Assembly: GCA_029262855.1 (NCBI GenBank)
Contig: JAJCYP010000032.1
Span: 36,278 to 100,277 of the forward strand
Length of the DNA: 64,000 nt
Direction of reading: 5' to 3'
From: Bacteroidota bacterium
GTDB lineage: Bacteria > Bacteroidota > Rhodothermia > Rhodothermales > UBA10348
The translations under genes were made by a program, and so were the position numbers. This document shows, in pieces, positions 39,471 to 48,084 of the stretch. Positions within the stretch are counted from its first letter, which is position 1; every line of letters starts with the position of its first letter. The notes below the pieces were generated by a model that did no database searches, was not told the origin of the DNA, and saw only the letters and a program-made list of their open reading frames with translations.

Positions 39471-41561
39471 ATGTTCCATTCAATACCTGTCCGCTGCGCG
39501 GCCCTCTTTCTCCTTGTAGTCGCGGCCAGCGGTCCTTCAGCGGCCCAAACCGTCCGCTTCCAGGCAGCCTTCGATTCCGTCACGTCCCCGGACCTTCCCG
39601 CGGGTTGGACGGGCGATTGGGTGACTTCTACTGCCTCGGCATCGTCGGGGTCGGGGGGGAATAACCTGGCCGACACCGGCACAGGCGCCGCCGTGGCAAC
39701 CTCGGCGTCGTTTGACCTTGCCGGCGCGACCAGCGCCCAGTTGACGTTCCTGGCTCGGAGGACAAGCAGCTACCCTTCTGACGCGGTGACTGTCGTCTTC
39801 CAGACGGCCGGCGGAGATTTTCCAGTGGCGGGCGAGGGGCTTCCATCGGTTGCCGGGTCATGGGAGTCCGTCGCTATTGACGTTCCGGCGGGCGCCCTCG
39901 ACCAGACCGGAGTCCGCGTTCAGTTCGTGTCCACCGGAGGGACGTCAAGCGGCGCCAACGCACGGATCGACGACGTGGTGATCACCTCCGACGGCTCCGC
40001 TCCGCCCTCCAATGCCCTCGGCTTCGCTCAAACCGAAATTGACGCGTTGGCGGAGACGGTCGGCCTGCTCCTGCCGCTGAACCTGACGTGGACGGGAAGC
40101 GACTCGCTCCAGGGCCTGCAGTTCGAACTTACTACGTCCAGCGGCCAGGCAACGGTTACGGGTTTTCTGAGAGGGGCGTCCCTCGCAGATCTCGCGGCCT
40201 GGACGGTCTCCTCCGAGGGCGCCCGCACGCTGGTCATCGCCAACGGGACCGAGGGTCTTCCGGCCGGAGAATACGCGCCGCTTCTGAGCGCGGTCGTGGA
40301 TATCGGCGACGTAGCCGACACGACACTGGTAACACTGAGTCTGGCCGGAGTGGTCGGAGCCGCGGCGGTACCCGAAGGATCGGATGCCGGGTTGGTGACC
40401 GATCCTGCCGAGGCTACGATCAGGATCCTGCCTCGCGTGGGGATCCTCACCGTTCCGGACTCGGTGTCGATTGGCCAGGTGCCCGTGGGTGGGGCTGGCG
40501 AATCACTCGTCTGGCTGGGCAACGCGGGATCTGCGACCCTGTTGGCCCAGATCACCGCAAGCCCGGCCGGATTTACTGTCGACCCGGCCGCCGTGACCAT
40601 CCAGCCCGGCGACTCGGTCGCGGTCACCGTCAGCTTCTCACCCGGGGTTGAAGACATCGGCTACCGGGTCGGCCAACTGATCGTGGACGGAGTCCCGCGA
40701 GCAACGCTTTCGGCCACGGGTCTGGCGGCCTGGGGTGACGCAACCGACGATGGCATCGTAGACGTCGGGGACCTGGTTCTGGGCGTGGATGTCGCGCTGG
40801 GCAGGGTCTCGGTGTCGGCTTCCGCCGAGACGAGTCTCGACCTCTATCCCTTCCCGCTCGGTGACGGGGCGATCGACGTGCGCGACCTGACCGTGCTGAC
40901 GCAGGCGGTCCTGCGGGGCGAGTGGCCGAATTCCGTGGCGCTACCGGCGGGGAAGTGGGACGTCGTTTCGAAACTGGCGCTGGCCTCGACCACGTCTCCG
41001 GGTGTCCGCTTCCGCATCGAGAACGCCATCCTGCAGTTGGAACTTGCCCAGGAGGTGCGCGGCATACAGGCCGATCTTCGTATAGAAGGCCAGGCAACCC
41101 GGCTGGGTGAACCCCTGATCTCTCAAACAGGTGACCGGCTACGCGTCCTTTGGGTCCCTGTGTATGGGACCCAGTTGCCCCTCGGGGTCCATCCTGTCGC
41201 TCGTCTCGAGCCGGCGAGCCCGTCAGCCAGTGGCCCGCGCAGCATAGACACACCCGACCAGGGACCCCTCGACATTCGGGGCATCGCCATCGGACTCCGG
41301 GGCGAGCGCATCCCGATCACCCAACTGGAGTTGCCCGGCACGCAGCAACTCCGGCCATACCCGAACCCCTTCGCGCCTTCCCAGGGCGTCCATCTGACGC
41401 TGCCTGTTGCCCAGGCACGGGTCGTGGATGTCCTGGGGCGCGAGGTATGGCGTGGCGAAAGTCCCTGGGACGGGCGAGGCCGGGCAGGGCGGGTTGTGGC
41501 CCCCGGATTGTACTTCGTGGTGGCCGGCGGGCAGCGGTGGTCGGTGGTTGTCACCGGTTGA
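39471..41561 (+). CDS. Secreted protein with dockerin-like repeat and type IX sorting tail
   Basis: A 696-residue protein with a signal peptide (MFHSIPVRCAALFLLVVAASGPSAAQ). A concanavalin/choice-of-anchor-like domain occupies 25-175, a cohesin-like beta domain about 180-300, then an ASPM/SPD2-Hydin-type repeat (about 325-420, VPVGGAGESLVWLGNAG). Two dockerin-like calcium loops follow (DATDDGIVDVGDLVLG and LGDGAIDVRDLTVL). The end is a T9SS-type sorting domain (PYPNPFAPSQGVHLTLP, VVDVLGREVW, GLYFVVAGG). A surface or matrix protein; no catalytic motif. Confidence 0.85.
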   Translation: MFHSIPVRCAALFLLVVAASGPSAAQTVRFQAAFDSVTSPDLPAGWTGDWVTSTASASSGSGGNNLADTGTGAAVATSASFDLAGATSAQLTFLARRTSSYPSDAVTVVFQTAGGDFPVAGEGLPSVAGSWESVAIDVPAGALDQTGVRVQFVSTGGTSSGANARIDDVVITSDGSAPPSNALGFAQTEIDALAETVGLLLPLNLTWTGSDSLQGLQFELTTSSGQATVTGFLRGASLADLAAWTVSSEGARTLVIANGTEGLPAGEYAPLLSAVVDIGDVADTTLVTLSLAGVVGAAAVPEGSDAGLVTDPAEATIRILPRVGILTVPDSVSIGQVPVGGAGESLVWLGNAGSATLLAQITASPAGFTVDPAAVTIQPGDSVAVTVSFSPGVEDIGYRVGQLIVDGVPRATLSATGLAAWGDATDDGIVDVGDLVLGVDVALGRVSVSASAETSLDLYPFPLGDGAIDVRDLTVLTQAVLRGEWPNSVALPAGKWDVVSKLALASTTSPGVRFRIENAILQLELAQEVRGIQADLRIEGQATRLGEPLISQTGDRLRVLWVPVYGTQLPLGVHPVARLEPASPSASGPRSIDTPDQGPLDIRGIAIGLRGERIPITQLELPGTQQLRPYPNPFAPSQGVHLTLPVAQARVVDVLGREVWRGESPWDGRGRAGRVVAPGLYFVVAGGQRWSVVVTG

Positions 41562-41568
41562 AATTTGT

Positions 41569-43278
41569 CTACCCGAACACAACCGCAATCGCCCCTTCCT
41601 TCGGTCCCAGCCGGAGCATCTCCACAAGGTTCAGATCCTCTCCAGGCGCGTGGCTCCACAACAACACCCGGCACGGTCCTGGCGTGACCACGTGAATCAC
41701 CTCGTCCCCGAAATTCAGGGCCACGAACATGCGCTTGAAGTGTCCCGGCGCGTCGGGAGCCTCCCTGAGGAAGGAGAAGCAATTGTCGTTGCCGCTGTCG
41801 ACAGACCGAAACGACCCGCGGTGGAGCGCCTGGTGTTTCTGCCGCAGTTTCAGAAGTCGGCGGTAGAGGTTCAGCAGCGAGTTAGGCTCATCCAGTTGCA
41901 CCGCCACATTCCGGAAGGCCCTGTTGTCATGCACCGGAAGCCACGGCTTGGCCGTACTGAAACCGGCGTGCGGCCCTGAATTCCATTGCATTGGCGTCCG
42001 ACAGCCGTCGCGGCCCAACTCCGGGGCTACGTTGAGACCCCAGGGGTCAATCTGCTGTTCGGGCGGAATCTCACCCTGCTCCATGCCGATTTCGTCGCCG
42101 TAGTACAACGTCGGCGTTCCTCGCAGGGTCAGCAGGAGCATCGCCGCCAGCCGGTCAGAGTCCTCGCCCAAACGATCCGTCAGTCGGGGCTCGTCGTGGT
42201 TGCCGAGCACGTAGTTGGGCCATCCCCGGTCCCGTGTCACGCGCTCGATCGTTTCCACATGCTCCCGAACACCCTCAGCGGTCCACGGGGTCTTGAACAA
42301 CCCGAAATTGAATGGCATGTGCAGGCCCGCTGCGCCGCCAGCCCCCGCCGCGCCGCCCGCTGCGCCATCGCCAGCCCCCGCCGCGCCGCCAGCCCCGCCG
42401 TAATACGTCGCCCACTCCTCCAGATCGAACTGGTGCACCTCTCCGATCAACACCCGGTCCGGCGGAATCACCGCCGCAACCTGATCGGCGAGGTCTTGCT
42501 TCGCCACATAGGAATCGACCACCTTACGAAACCCCGCAAACACCTCGAGGATGAACGGATCCCCCAAATCGTATACATGCTCCTGCGCATCCCAGGCTCC
42601 CATCGCCTTGTGCGCACTCCCGGAATGCGCAGGCGGATTGTCACGCTCCAAGAGATCCTTCCCGCCCAACATGACTGCATCCAGTCGAAACCCGTCCACG
42701 CCCCGGTCCATCCAGAACCGCAGCACGTCCTGAAGCGCCTCGATGACCGCCGGATTTCGCCAATCCAGATCGGGCTGCTCCTTCAGAAACGAGTGCCGGT
42801 AGTACTGGCCCGTGGTCTCATCAAGCGTCCAGGAGGGGCCGCCAAAAACCGAGAGCCAGTTGTTGGGAGGCCCACCATCCGGAGCAGGATCCCTCCAAAC
42901 GAACCAGTCGCGTCGGGGAGCGGAACGCGAGGCACGAGCCTCTACAAACCAGGGATGCTCGCTGGAACAGTGGTTGGGCACAAGGTCGACGAGCACCTTC
43001 AGTCCTCGCTCGTGCGCCTCCTCGATCAGGCGCTCTGCATCTTCCAGCGTGCCGAAGAGGGGGTCGACATCGCAGTAGTCCGCAACGTCGTACCCAAAGT
43101 CGGCCATCGGCGAGGTGAAAAAGGGCGAGATCCAGACGGCGTCCACGCCCAGTTCCTCGACGTAGTCCAGTCGTGAGATCACTCCGGGCAGGTCGCCGAT
43201 TCCGTTTCCAGTGGAGTCCTGAAAGCTCCGCGGATAGATCTGGTAAACAACGCCGGTCTGCCACCACAGGTGGTCCAT
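41569..43278 (-). CDS. GH13 alpha-glucosidase (oligo-1,6-glucosidase/trehalose-hydrolase-like)
   Basis: A 569-residue GH13 enzyme from the ATG at 43278 (MDHLWWQTGVVYQIYPRSF). Catalytic residues are Asp199 (DGFRLDAV), Glu280 (LIGEVHQ) and Asp362 (GNHDEPRL); region I is DLVPNHCS. No signal peptide, so cytoplasmic. Residues 294-318 are an inserted run of only Gly, Ala and one Asp, encoded by imperfect tandem repeats at 42325-42399. Together with MalQ, GlgX and GlgB it points to breakdown of maltodextrins. An upstream in-frame ATG at 43296 is possible. Confidence 0.92.
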   Translation of the reverse strand: MDHLWWQTGVVYQIYPRSFQDSTGNGIGDLPGVISRLDYVEELGVDAVWISPFFTSPMADFGYDVADYCDVDPLFGTLEDAERLIEEAHERGLKVLVDLVPNHCSSEHPWFVEARASRSAPRRDWFVWRDPAPDGGPPNNWLSVFGGPSWTLDETTGQYYRHSFLKEQPDLDWRNPAVIEALQDVLRFWMDRGVDGFRLDAVMLGGKDLLERDNPPAHSGSAHKAMGAWDAQEHVYDLGDPFILEVFAGFRKVVDSYVAKQDLADQVAAVIPPDRVLIGEVHQFDLEEWATYYGGAGGAAGAGDGAAGGAAGAGGAAGLHMPFNFGLFKTPWTAEGVREHVETIERVTRDRGWPNYVLGNHDEPRLTDRLGEDSDRLAAMLLLTLRGTPTLYYGDEIGMEQGEIPPEQQIDPWGLNVAPELGRDGCRTPMQWNSGPHAGFSTAKPWLPVHDNRAFRNVAVQLDEPNSLLNLYRRLLKLRQKHQALHRGSFRSVDSGNDNCFSFLREAPDAPGHFKRMFVALNFGDEVIHVVTPGPCRVLLWSHAPGEDLNLVEMLRLGPKEGAIAVVFG

Positions 43279-43393
43279 CGCACTCAGTCCGCGCACACGT
43301 CGCGGTAGTCGTTGAAGGGATACGCCGGAGAGAATACGCAGAGCCGCGCGAATGCCCTACTTTGGGGAGACTGGATCCACCCTTGGAGGGGTA

Positions 43394-44533
43394 ATGAACA
43401 GAAGAGAATGGATTTTTCGAGGTTCGACAGGCGCTGCGGGCGCTCTGCTGGTGGGCGCAACGGCTCCGGCGACGCTCGGCTGGCCGCCGGCCGCACGCCG
43501 AATGCCGAATGGCACCAGGGCAGACCCCATCCGGCTGCACAGCAACGAGAATCCCTTCGGTCCTCCCGAGGGGGCTCGCGAGGCGATGGTCCGGGCGTTC
43601 GATGAGTCCTGGCAATACCCCAGCGAGTCCTATCCGGCACTGATCGAACAGGTCGCGGCTACGGAAGGCGTCTCGCCCGACCACGTATTCCTCGGCGCAG
43701 GTTCGCATGAAGTGCTCCGGACGGCCGGGACCGCCTTTGGAATCGCGGGCGGCCACCTGATTGCGCCCTTCCCGACGTACGAAGCCTTTCGCTCCTACTC
43801 AATGGACGCGGGCGGGATCGTCGAGCGGGTCCCACTGACCTCGACGATGGAGACGGATCTTGGAGGCATGGAGGGCGCCGTCACCGACGACACCACCCTG
43901 GTGTTCATCTGCAATCCCAACAACCCGACGGGCCGCGTGGTACCCGAACACGAGCTTCGCGCGATGCTGTCGCGACTCGACGGCCGGACGACGGTGCTGG
44001 TGGATGAGGCCTACCACGAATACGTGGATCACCCCGACTACTCGTCCTGCGTCGACCTGGTCCGGGAAGGCCATGACATTATCGTTTCCCGGACGTTCTC
44101 GAAGATCTTTGGGCTGGCAGGAATGCGGGTCGGGTTTGCTATTGCGCAGCCCGCCACCGTCCAAAGAATGATGGCATTCCGAAATCGCCATTCCATCAGC
44201 TCGGTCTCCATCGCCGCGGCTCGAGCGGCCTATCAGGACACCGAGTTCGTCCGATTCAGTCGAGAGGAAAACGCCGCCGGTCGGCGAATTGTGTATGCGG
44301 CCGCGGAATCTCTGGGCATGGAATACCTGGAATCGCAGGGCAACTACGTTTTCATACATGTGGGCGAGCCGGTCGTCAATTTTCAACGCCGCATGGCTGA
44401 TCGCGGAATTCGCGTGGGACGTGCGTTCGCGCCATACACAGACTGGGCGCGCATCAGCATTGGCACCCGCGACGAAATGAACCAATTCGCGAGTGCGCTC
44501 GCCAAAGTGGCCGATGAGGTCGGCCAAGAATGA
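43394..44533 (+). CDS. Histidinol-phosphate aminotransferase-like PLP enzyme with Tat signal
   Basis: A 379-residue fold-type I aminotransferase from the ATG at 43394. The N-terminus MNRREWIFRGSTGAAGALL is a twin-arginine export signal, unusual for HisC-type enzymes. The PLP lysine is in SRTFSKIFGLAGMRVG, the Asn and Asp/Tyr contacts in CNPNNPTG and VDEAYHEY. Such exported homologues may act on amino acids or amines in the periplasm. It overlaps the next gene by 4 bp (ATGA). Confidence 0.9.
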   Translation: MNRREWIFRGSTGAAGALLVGATAPATLGWPPAARRMPNGTRADPIRLHSNENPFGPPEGAREAMVRAFDESWQYPSESYPALIEQVAATEGVSPDHVFLGAGSHEVLRTAGTAFGIAGGHLIAPFPTYEAFRSYSMDAGGIVERVPLTSTMETDLGGMEGAVTDDTTLVFICNPNNPTGRVVPEHELRAMLSRLDGRTTVLVDEAYHEYVDHPDYSSCVDLVREGHDIIVSRTFSKIFGLAGMRVGFAIAQPATVQRMMAFRNRHSISSVSIAAARAAYQDTEFVRFSREENAAGRRIVYAAAESLGMEYLESQGNYVFIHVGEPVVNFQRRMADRGIRVGRAFAPYTDWARISIGTRDEMNQFASALAKVADEVGQE

Positions 44534-45750
44534 ATAAACTGTTTACAGCGCTGATTCTGATTTTCGCCGGATGTAACGCACAGGGGTCCTCCGACCCGGA
44601 CCTCCCGAGTGGACCACTCTCGCTGACGCTGGATGTCCAGGAAATGGTGGTCCCTGCCGATACGCTCTCTGGCGAGCCCTACCTCATCTCCAGTAACGGC
44701 CAGGTCCACCTGTCGTGGCTGGATCGGACGAGTACCGGTGCGGCGATGCGGTTGGCGAAAATGAATGGCGCATCATGGGGCCTCATGGGCACCATCGCCG
44801 AGGGCGACCGCTGGTTCGTGAATTGGGCCGATGTGCCTTCGATTGTCACCAACGGCCGCGAGATGTGGGCACACTGGCTCGAGTACAACGGTGACGGCCG
44901 GTACTCATATGGCGTGAGGGTTCGCCGGTCAAGAGATGCCGGCCTGACCTGGGAGGCACCGATGTGGCTGCACGACGATACCTCGGCCGTCGAGCACGGA
45001 TTCGGGGCCATGGCGGCTGTGGGAGGGGACGTTCATGCGGTCTGGCTGGACGGCCGGAAGTGGGCCGAGGGCGTCCAGGAAATGACGGTTCGAACCCGGG
45101 CCCTGGGCGAGGATCTGGGTCCCGAGTTCATGATCGACGGCCGTACCTGCGATTGCTGCCCGAATGCGATGGTCGCCCTCGATGACGACGGGTTGATCAT
45201 GGCCTACCGCAACCGCAGCGAGAGCGAAGTCCGCGACATCCACGTCGCCCGCATGATCAACGGGCGCTGGGAGGAGCCGAAGGCGGTGCACGAAGACGGC
45301 TGGGAGATCGCGGCCTGTCCGGTCAATGGCCCGGCATTGGATGCATCGAATGGGAGGGTGGCCATTGCCTGGTTTACAGCACCAAACGACGATCCGCAGG
45401 TCAACGTGGCCTTTTCGGACGATTCCGGCGAGACCTTCGCTGAACCCATCCGAATGGACACGGGGGCCGCGATAGGCCGGGTGGATGTGGTCCTCCTGGA
45501 CGACGGTACGGCTGTCGCATCCTGGATTCAAGGCGATCCGGCCACGGGGGTGTCTGAGGCAGGCATCACCGCAAGGCGGGTGGCTCCAGACGGGCGACAG
45601 AGCGAACCGGTAACGGTTGTGCCGACCTCGGCCTCCCGCGCCAGCGGCTACCCGCGCATGGTTCGGGATGGAGGGTCGCTGGTATTTGCCTGGACGGGTA
45701 CCCAGCCGACCCGCTCGGTCCGCGCGGCGCGCGCGGTGATGGGCCTATAG
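44530..45750 (+). CDS. Sialidase-like (Asp-box) lipoprotein
   Basis: A 406-residue lipoprotein; the lipobox IFAGC gives Cys15. Asp-box motifs SRDAGLTWEAP and SDDSGETFAEP mark a six-bladed beta-propeller of the sialidase/BNR superfamily. A TCDCCP cysteine group in the middle is unusual for sialidases and recurs in copper-binding or PSCyt-associated propeller proteins. The sialidase FRIP arginine motif is not seen, so sialidase activity is doubtful. It is translationally coupled to the Tat aminotransferase. Confidence 0.8.
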   Translation: MNKLFTALILIFAGCNAQGSSDPDLPSGPLSLTLDVQEMVVPADTLSGEPYLISSNGQVHLSWLDRTSTGAAMRLAKMNGASWGLMGTIAEGDRWFVNWADVPSIVTNGREMWAHWLEYNGDGRYSYGVRVRRSRDAGLTWEAPMWLHDDTSAVEHGFGAMAAVGGDVHAVWLDGRKWAEGVQEMTVRTRALGEDLGPEFMIDGRTCDCCPNAMVALDDDGLIMAYRNRSESEVRDIHVARMINGRWEEPKAVHEDGWEIAACPVNGPALDASNGRVAIAWFTAPNDDPQVNVAFSDDSGETFAEPIRMDTGAAIGRVDVVLLDDGTAVASWIQGDPATGVSEAGITARRVAPDGRQSEPVTVVPTSASRASGYPRMVRDGGSLVFAWTGTQPTRSVRAARAVMGL

Positions 45751-45773
45751 GTTGGAACCGCCTAACCTGCCCA

Positions 45774-46244
45774 ATGGTTGGGCCGCGCATGGAGAGCATC
45801 ATCAACATCACCTGCGTGACGCCTGGCACCGAGTCGGGCGTGCAGGCCGTGTTGACGGCCTCGAAGTTGATGGCGGTCAATACCGCTGATTCCGCGACAG
45901 CCACGTTGGCCGCCACGACGCCCGAAGGGGACGTGGTCGGGTGTGCAGCCGTCGAGCGGTACGGCGAGAACGGACTCCTCAGATCTGTCGCCGTGTTGCC
46001 CGCCAATCGTGGACAGCACCTGGGCCACTATCTGGTCGCCGCCGCAGAGGCGGAAGCCGCCGAAGACGGAATCGCCTCGCTCTATCTCTTGACCGAAACG
46101 GCCGAGGCCTTCTTTGCCGCGCTCGGTTACGAAAACGTGGATCGGGCCGATGTCCCGAAGGAGGTTCTTGCCTCCGACCAGTTCGCCAAGCTCTGCCCCT
46201 CTAGCGCGGTAGCCATGCGCCGCCACCTCATCGAAACAACCTGA
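45774..46244 (+). CDS. GNAT N-acetyltransferase, ArsN2-like
   Basis: A 156-residue GNAT protein (151 residues if the ATG at 45789 is used). The acetyl-CoA loop is LLRSVAVLPANRGQHLGHYLV, and the block LYLLTETAEAFFAALGYENVDRADVPKEVLASDQFAKLCPSSAVAM is close to the ArsN2 family pattern. ArsN acetylates organoarsenicals such as phosphinothricin-like toxins. No other arsenic gene is near, so the substrate is uncertain. Confidence 0.85.
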   Translation: MVGPRMESIINITCVTPGTESGVQAVLTASKLMAVNTADSATATLAATTPEGDVVGCAAVERYGENGLLRSVAVLPANRGQHLGHYLVAAAEAEAAEDGIASLYLLTETAEAFFAALGYENVDRADVPKEVLASDQFAKLCPSSAVAMRRHLIETT

Positions 46245-46245
46245 A

Positions 46246-47511
46246 ATGGCCAAGAACAAAGGACGCCGCCGCAGCGGACGCGCTGAACAACCCGACTTCA
46301 ACAACACCGCGCTCTGGGTGGCCGTGGCCTTCGGGACCCTCGGGTTGGCCCTGGCAGCCTACGCGACCAATCTCACGTTCAAGATCCAGACGGCGGGCAT
46401 CATCGAGGCCTCAGGCTGCTCGATCAACGACTTCGTCAACTGCGATCTGGCACATTCGTCCAGTTACGCCAATCTGCTGGGCATTCCGGTGGCATGGTGG
46501 GGCTTCCTGTTCTACGCCTTCGCCGGTCTGTCCGCGTTGTGGGGAACGATGGCCAAGGATCGCCGATCCGCCGCGGGCTGGATCACGCTTTCCTTCATTC
46601 TGGCGATTGGCTCCGTCCTGTTTTCACTCCTGAAGGCCTTCCATCTGGTCCAACTGGGCGTCCTCTGCCTGGTCTGTGTCGGTATGTACGCAGCCAACAT
46701 TGGCCTGATGTTCGCGCTTCCGGCAGGAATCGGATACGGCAGTCCCGGAAAGTGGGGCAGCCTGATCAGAGGCTGGATTGCCGGGGTCAGGGGAGAGTCC
46801 ACCGATCTCAAGCTGGACGCGAACATCACGCAATGGGGCCTTCTGTTCCTGGCGGTCTTCGGCATCGGATGGCTGGGGATGAAGCGCCAGTCAGAGGCCG
46901 CGTCCGGTAGTGACCCTGGCTTCAATATGGATCTGGCGATTGGCGCCCATTATCGTCAGACTCCCATCGACATCGATGTAGCAGAAACGGCCGCGGTATG
47001 GGGTAATCCAGACGGCCCGATCGAGGTCGTGGAGTTCGCGGACTTCCAGTGCCCCGCCTGTCGCGAGTCTGCCTTCCACCTGCGCACCGTGCTCTTCGAG
47101 TATCGTGACCAGGTATCCTTCAAGTTCATGAACTACCCGCTGGACGCCAACATCAACGAACGGATGCAGAGCCAGCTCCACGGGCAAGCGGGCCCCGCCG
47201 CCATTGCCGCTGTCTGCTCGCAGAAGTTTGGCGATTTCTGGGAGTACCACGACGAGCTCTTCCGCCAACAGGTCCAGCTGGGCCCTTCTTTATTCCGGGA
47301 AACCGCAGAAGACATGGGCTTCCCCATGGCCGAATTCGACGCGTGCCTGGCGAGTCCGGAGGCAAGGGCGCGCGTGGTATCCGATATCGAAGCTGCGTGG
47401 GAAACGGGATTGAACCAGACGCCGACCATCTTCATCAATGGACGGAAAGCCAGTCAGTACCGCAATTCCGAGTTCATTCGGGCCGTGATCGAGCGCGAGC
47501 TGGCCGGTTAA
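46246..47511 (+). CDS. Vitamin K epoxide reductase-DsbA fusion
   Basis: A 421-residue fusion. Residues 20-220 form the VKOR domain with four to five helices and the Cys pairs SGCSINDFVNCDLAHSS and LCLVC. The C-terminal half is a DsbA-type thioredoxin domain with the active site CPAC (FADFQCPACRES) and the cis-Pro in NQTPTIFING. The enzyme oxidises quinone-linked and makes disulfides in exported proteins. It begins 1 bp after the acetyltransferase stop. Confidence 0.93.
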   Translation: MAKNKGRRRSGRAEQPDFNNTALWVAVAFGTLGLALAAYATNLTFKIQTAGIIEASGCSINDFVNCDLAHSSSYANLLGIPVAWWGFLFYAFAGLSALWGTMAKDRRSAAGWITLSFILAIGSVLFSLLKAFHLVQLGVLCLVCVGMYAANIGLMFALPAGIGYGSPGKWGSLIRGWIAGVRGESTDLKLDANITQWGLLFLAVFGIGWLGMKRQSEAASGSDPGFNMDLAIGAHYRQTPIDIDVAETAAVWGNPDGPIEVVEFADFQCPACRESAFHLRTVLFEYRDQVSFKFMNYPLDANINERMQSQLHGQAGPAAIAAVCSQKFGDFWEYHDELFRQQVQLGPSLFRETAEDMGFPMAEFDACLASPEARARVVSDIEAAWETGLNQTPTIFINGRKASQYRNSEFIRAVIERELAG

Positions 47512-47601
47512 CGATGTTGGCGCTTGAACAGGGGAAAGAGTAGCGCGATTTCACTCGGAGGGCATATTGTCCACCAATCCTCCAACCGGTTTCCCGGGAT
47601 C

Positions 47602-48084
47602 ATGCCCAAGCTAGACCTCAGACACCTCGATCCGGCCGTTCAGAAGGTCTGGCGGATCCGGATTCTGATCGCCGGCGCCGTGGCAACCGTGGCCGCGGCG
47701 GCATACGACGTCCTGAACCTGTTTGACACCGGGCGGTTCTTGCCGCTCGGCCTTGCTACGGTGAGTGCCCTTGTCGTCTTCGGCTTGGCCTCCTGGCTAC
47801 TGCCCAGGTTCCGGTATCGATTCTGGCGATTCTCACTGACCGACGAGGAGCTCTTCCTGGAGCGGGGCATCTTCAACCGGGTCACGACCATCGTTCCGCT
47901 GCGTCGAGTCCAGCACATGGATGTCTCGCAGGACGTCATCGAGCGGGAATTCAGTCTGGGCAACCTGGTGGTCTACACGGCCGGGACCAGAGGCAGTCAA
48001 GTGATTCTGCCGGGCCTCCAATTCGATGAGGCGGAGCAACTACGGGAACGGATCAAGCTGTACATCACCGACGAGCCGGTCTGA
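47602..48084 (+). CDS. Bacterial PH-domain membrane protein (YdbS-like)
   Basis: A 160-residue protein from the ATG at 47602 (MPKLDLRHLDPAVQKVWRIR). Two membrane helices (about 17-34 and 48-66) precede a bPH2 domain (WRFSLTDEELFLERGIFNRVTTIVPLRRVQHMDVSQ). YdbS/YdbT pairs are widespread; their role is unclear. Its stop overlaps the start of the next gene (TGATG). Confidence 0.9.
   Translation: MPKLDLRHLDPAVQKVWRIRILIAGAVATVAAAAYDVLNLFDTGRFLPLGLATVSALVVFGLASWLLPRFRYRFWRFSLTDEELFLERGIFNRVTTIVPLRRVQHMDVSQDVIEREFSLGNLVVYTAGTRGSQVILPGLQFDEAEQLRERIKLYITDEPV

Noticed and set aside
44530..45750. Active neuraminidase
   Set aside because: Asp boxes are present but the FRIP arginine motif and the catalytic Tyr/Glu set are not recognisable, so only the propeller superfamily is called.
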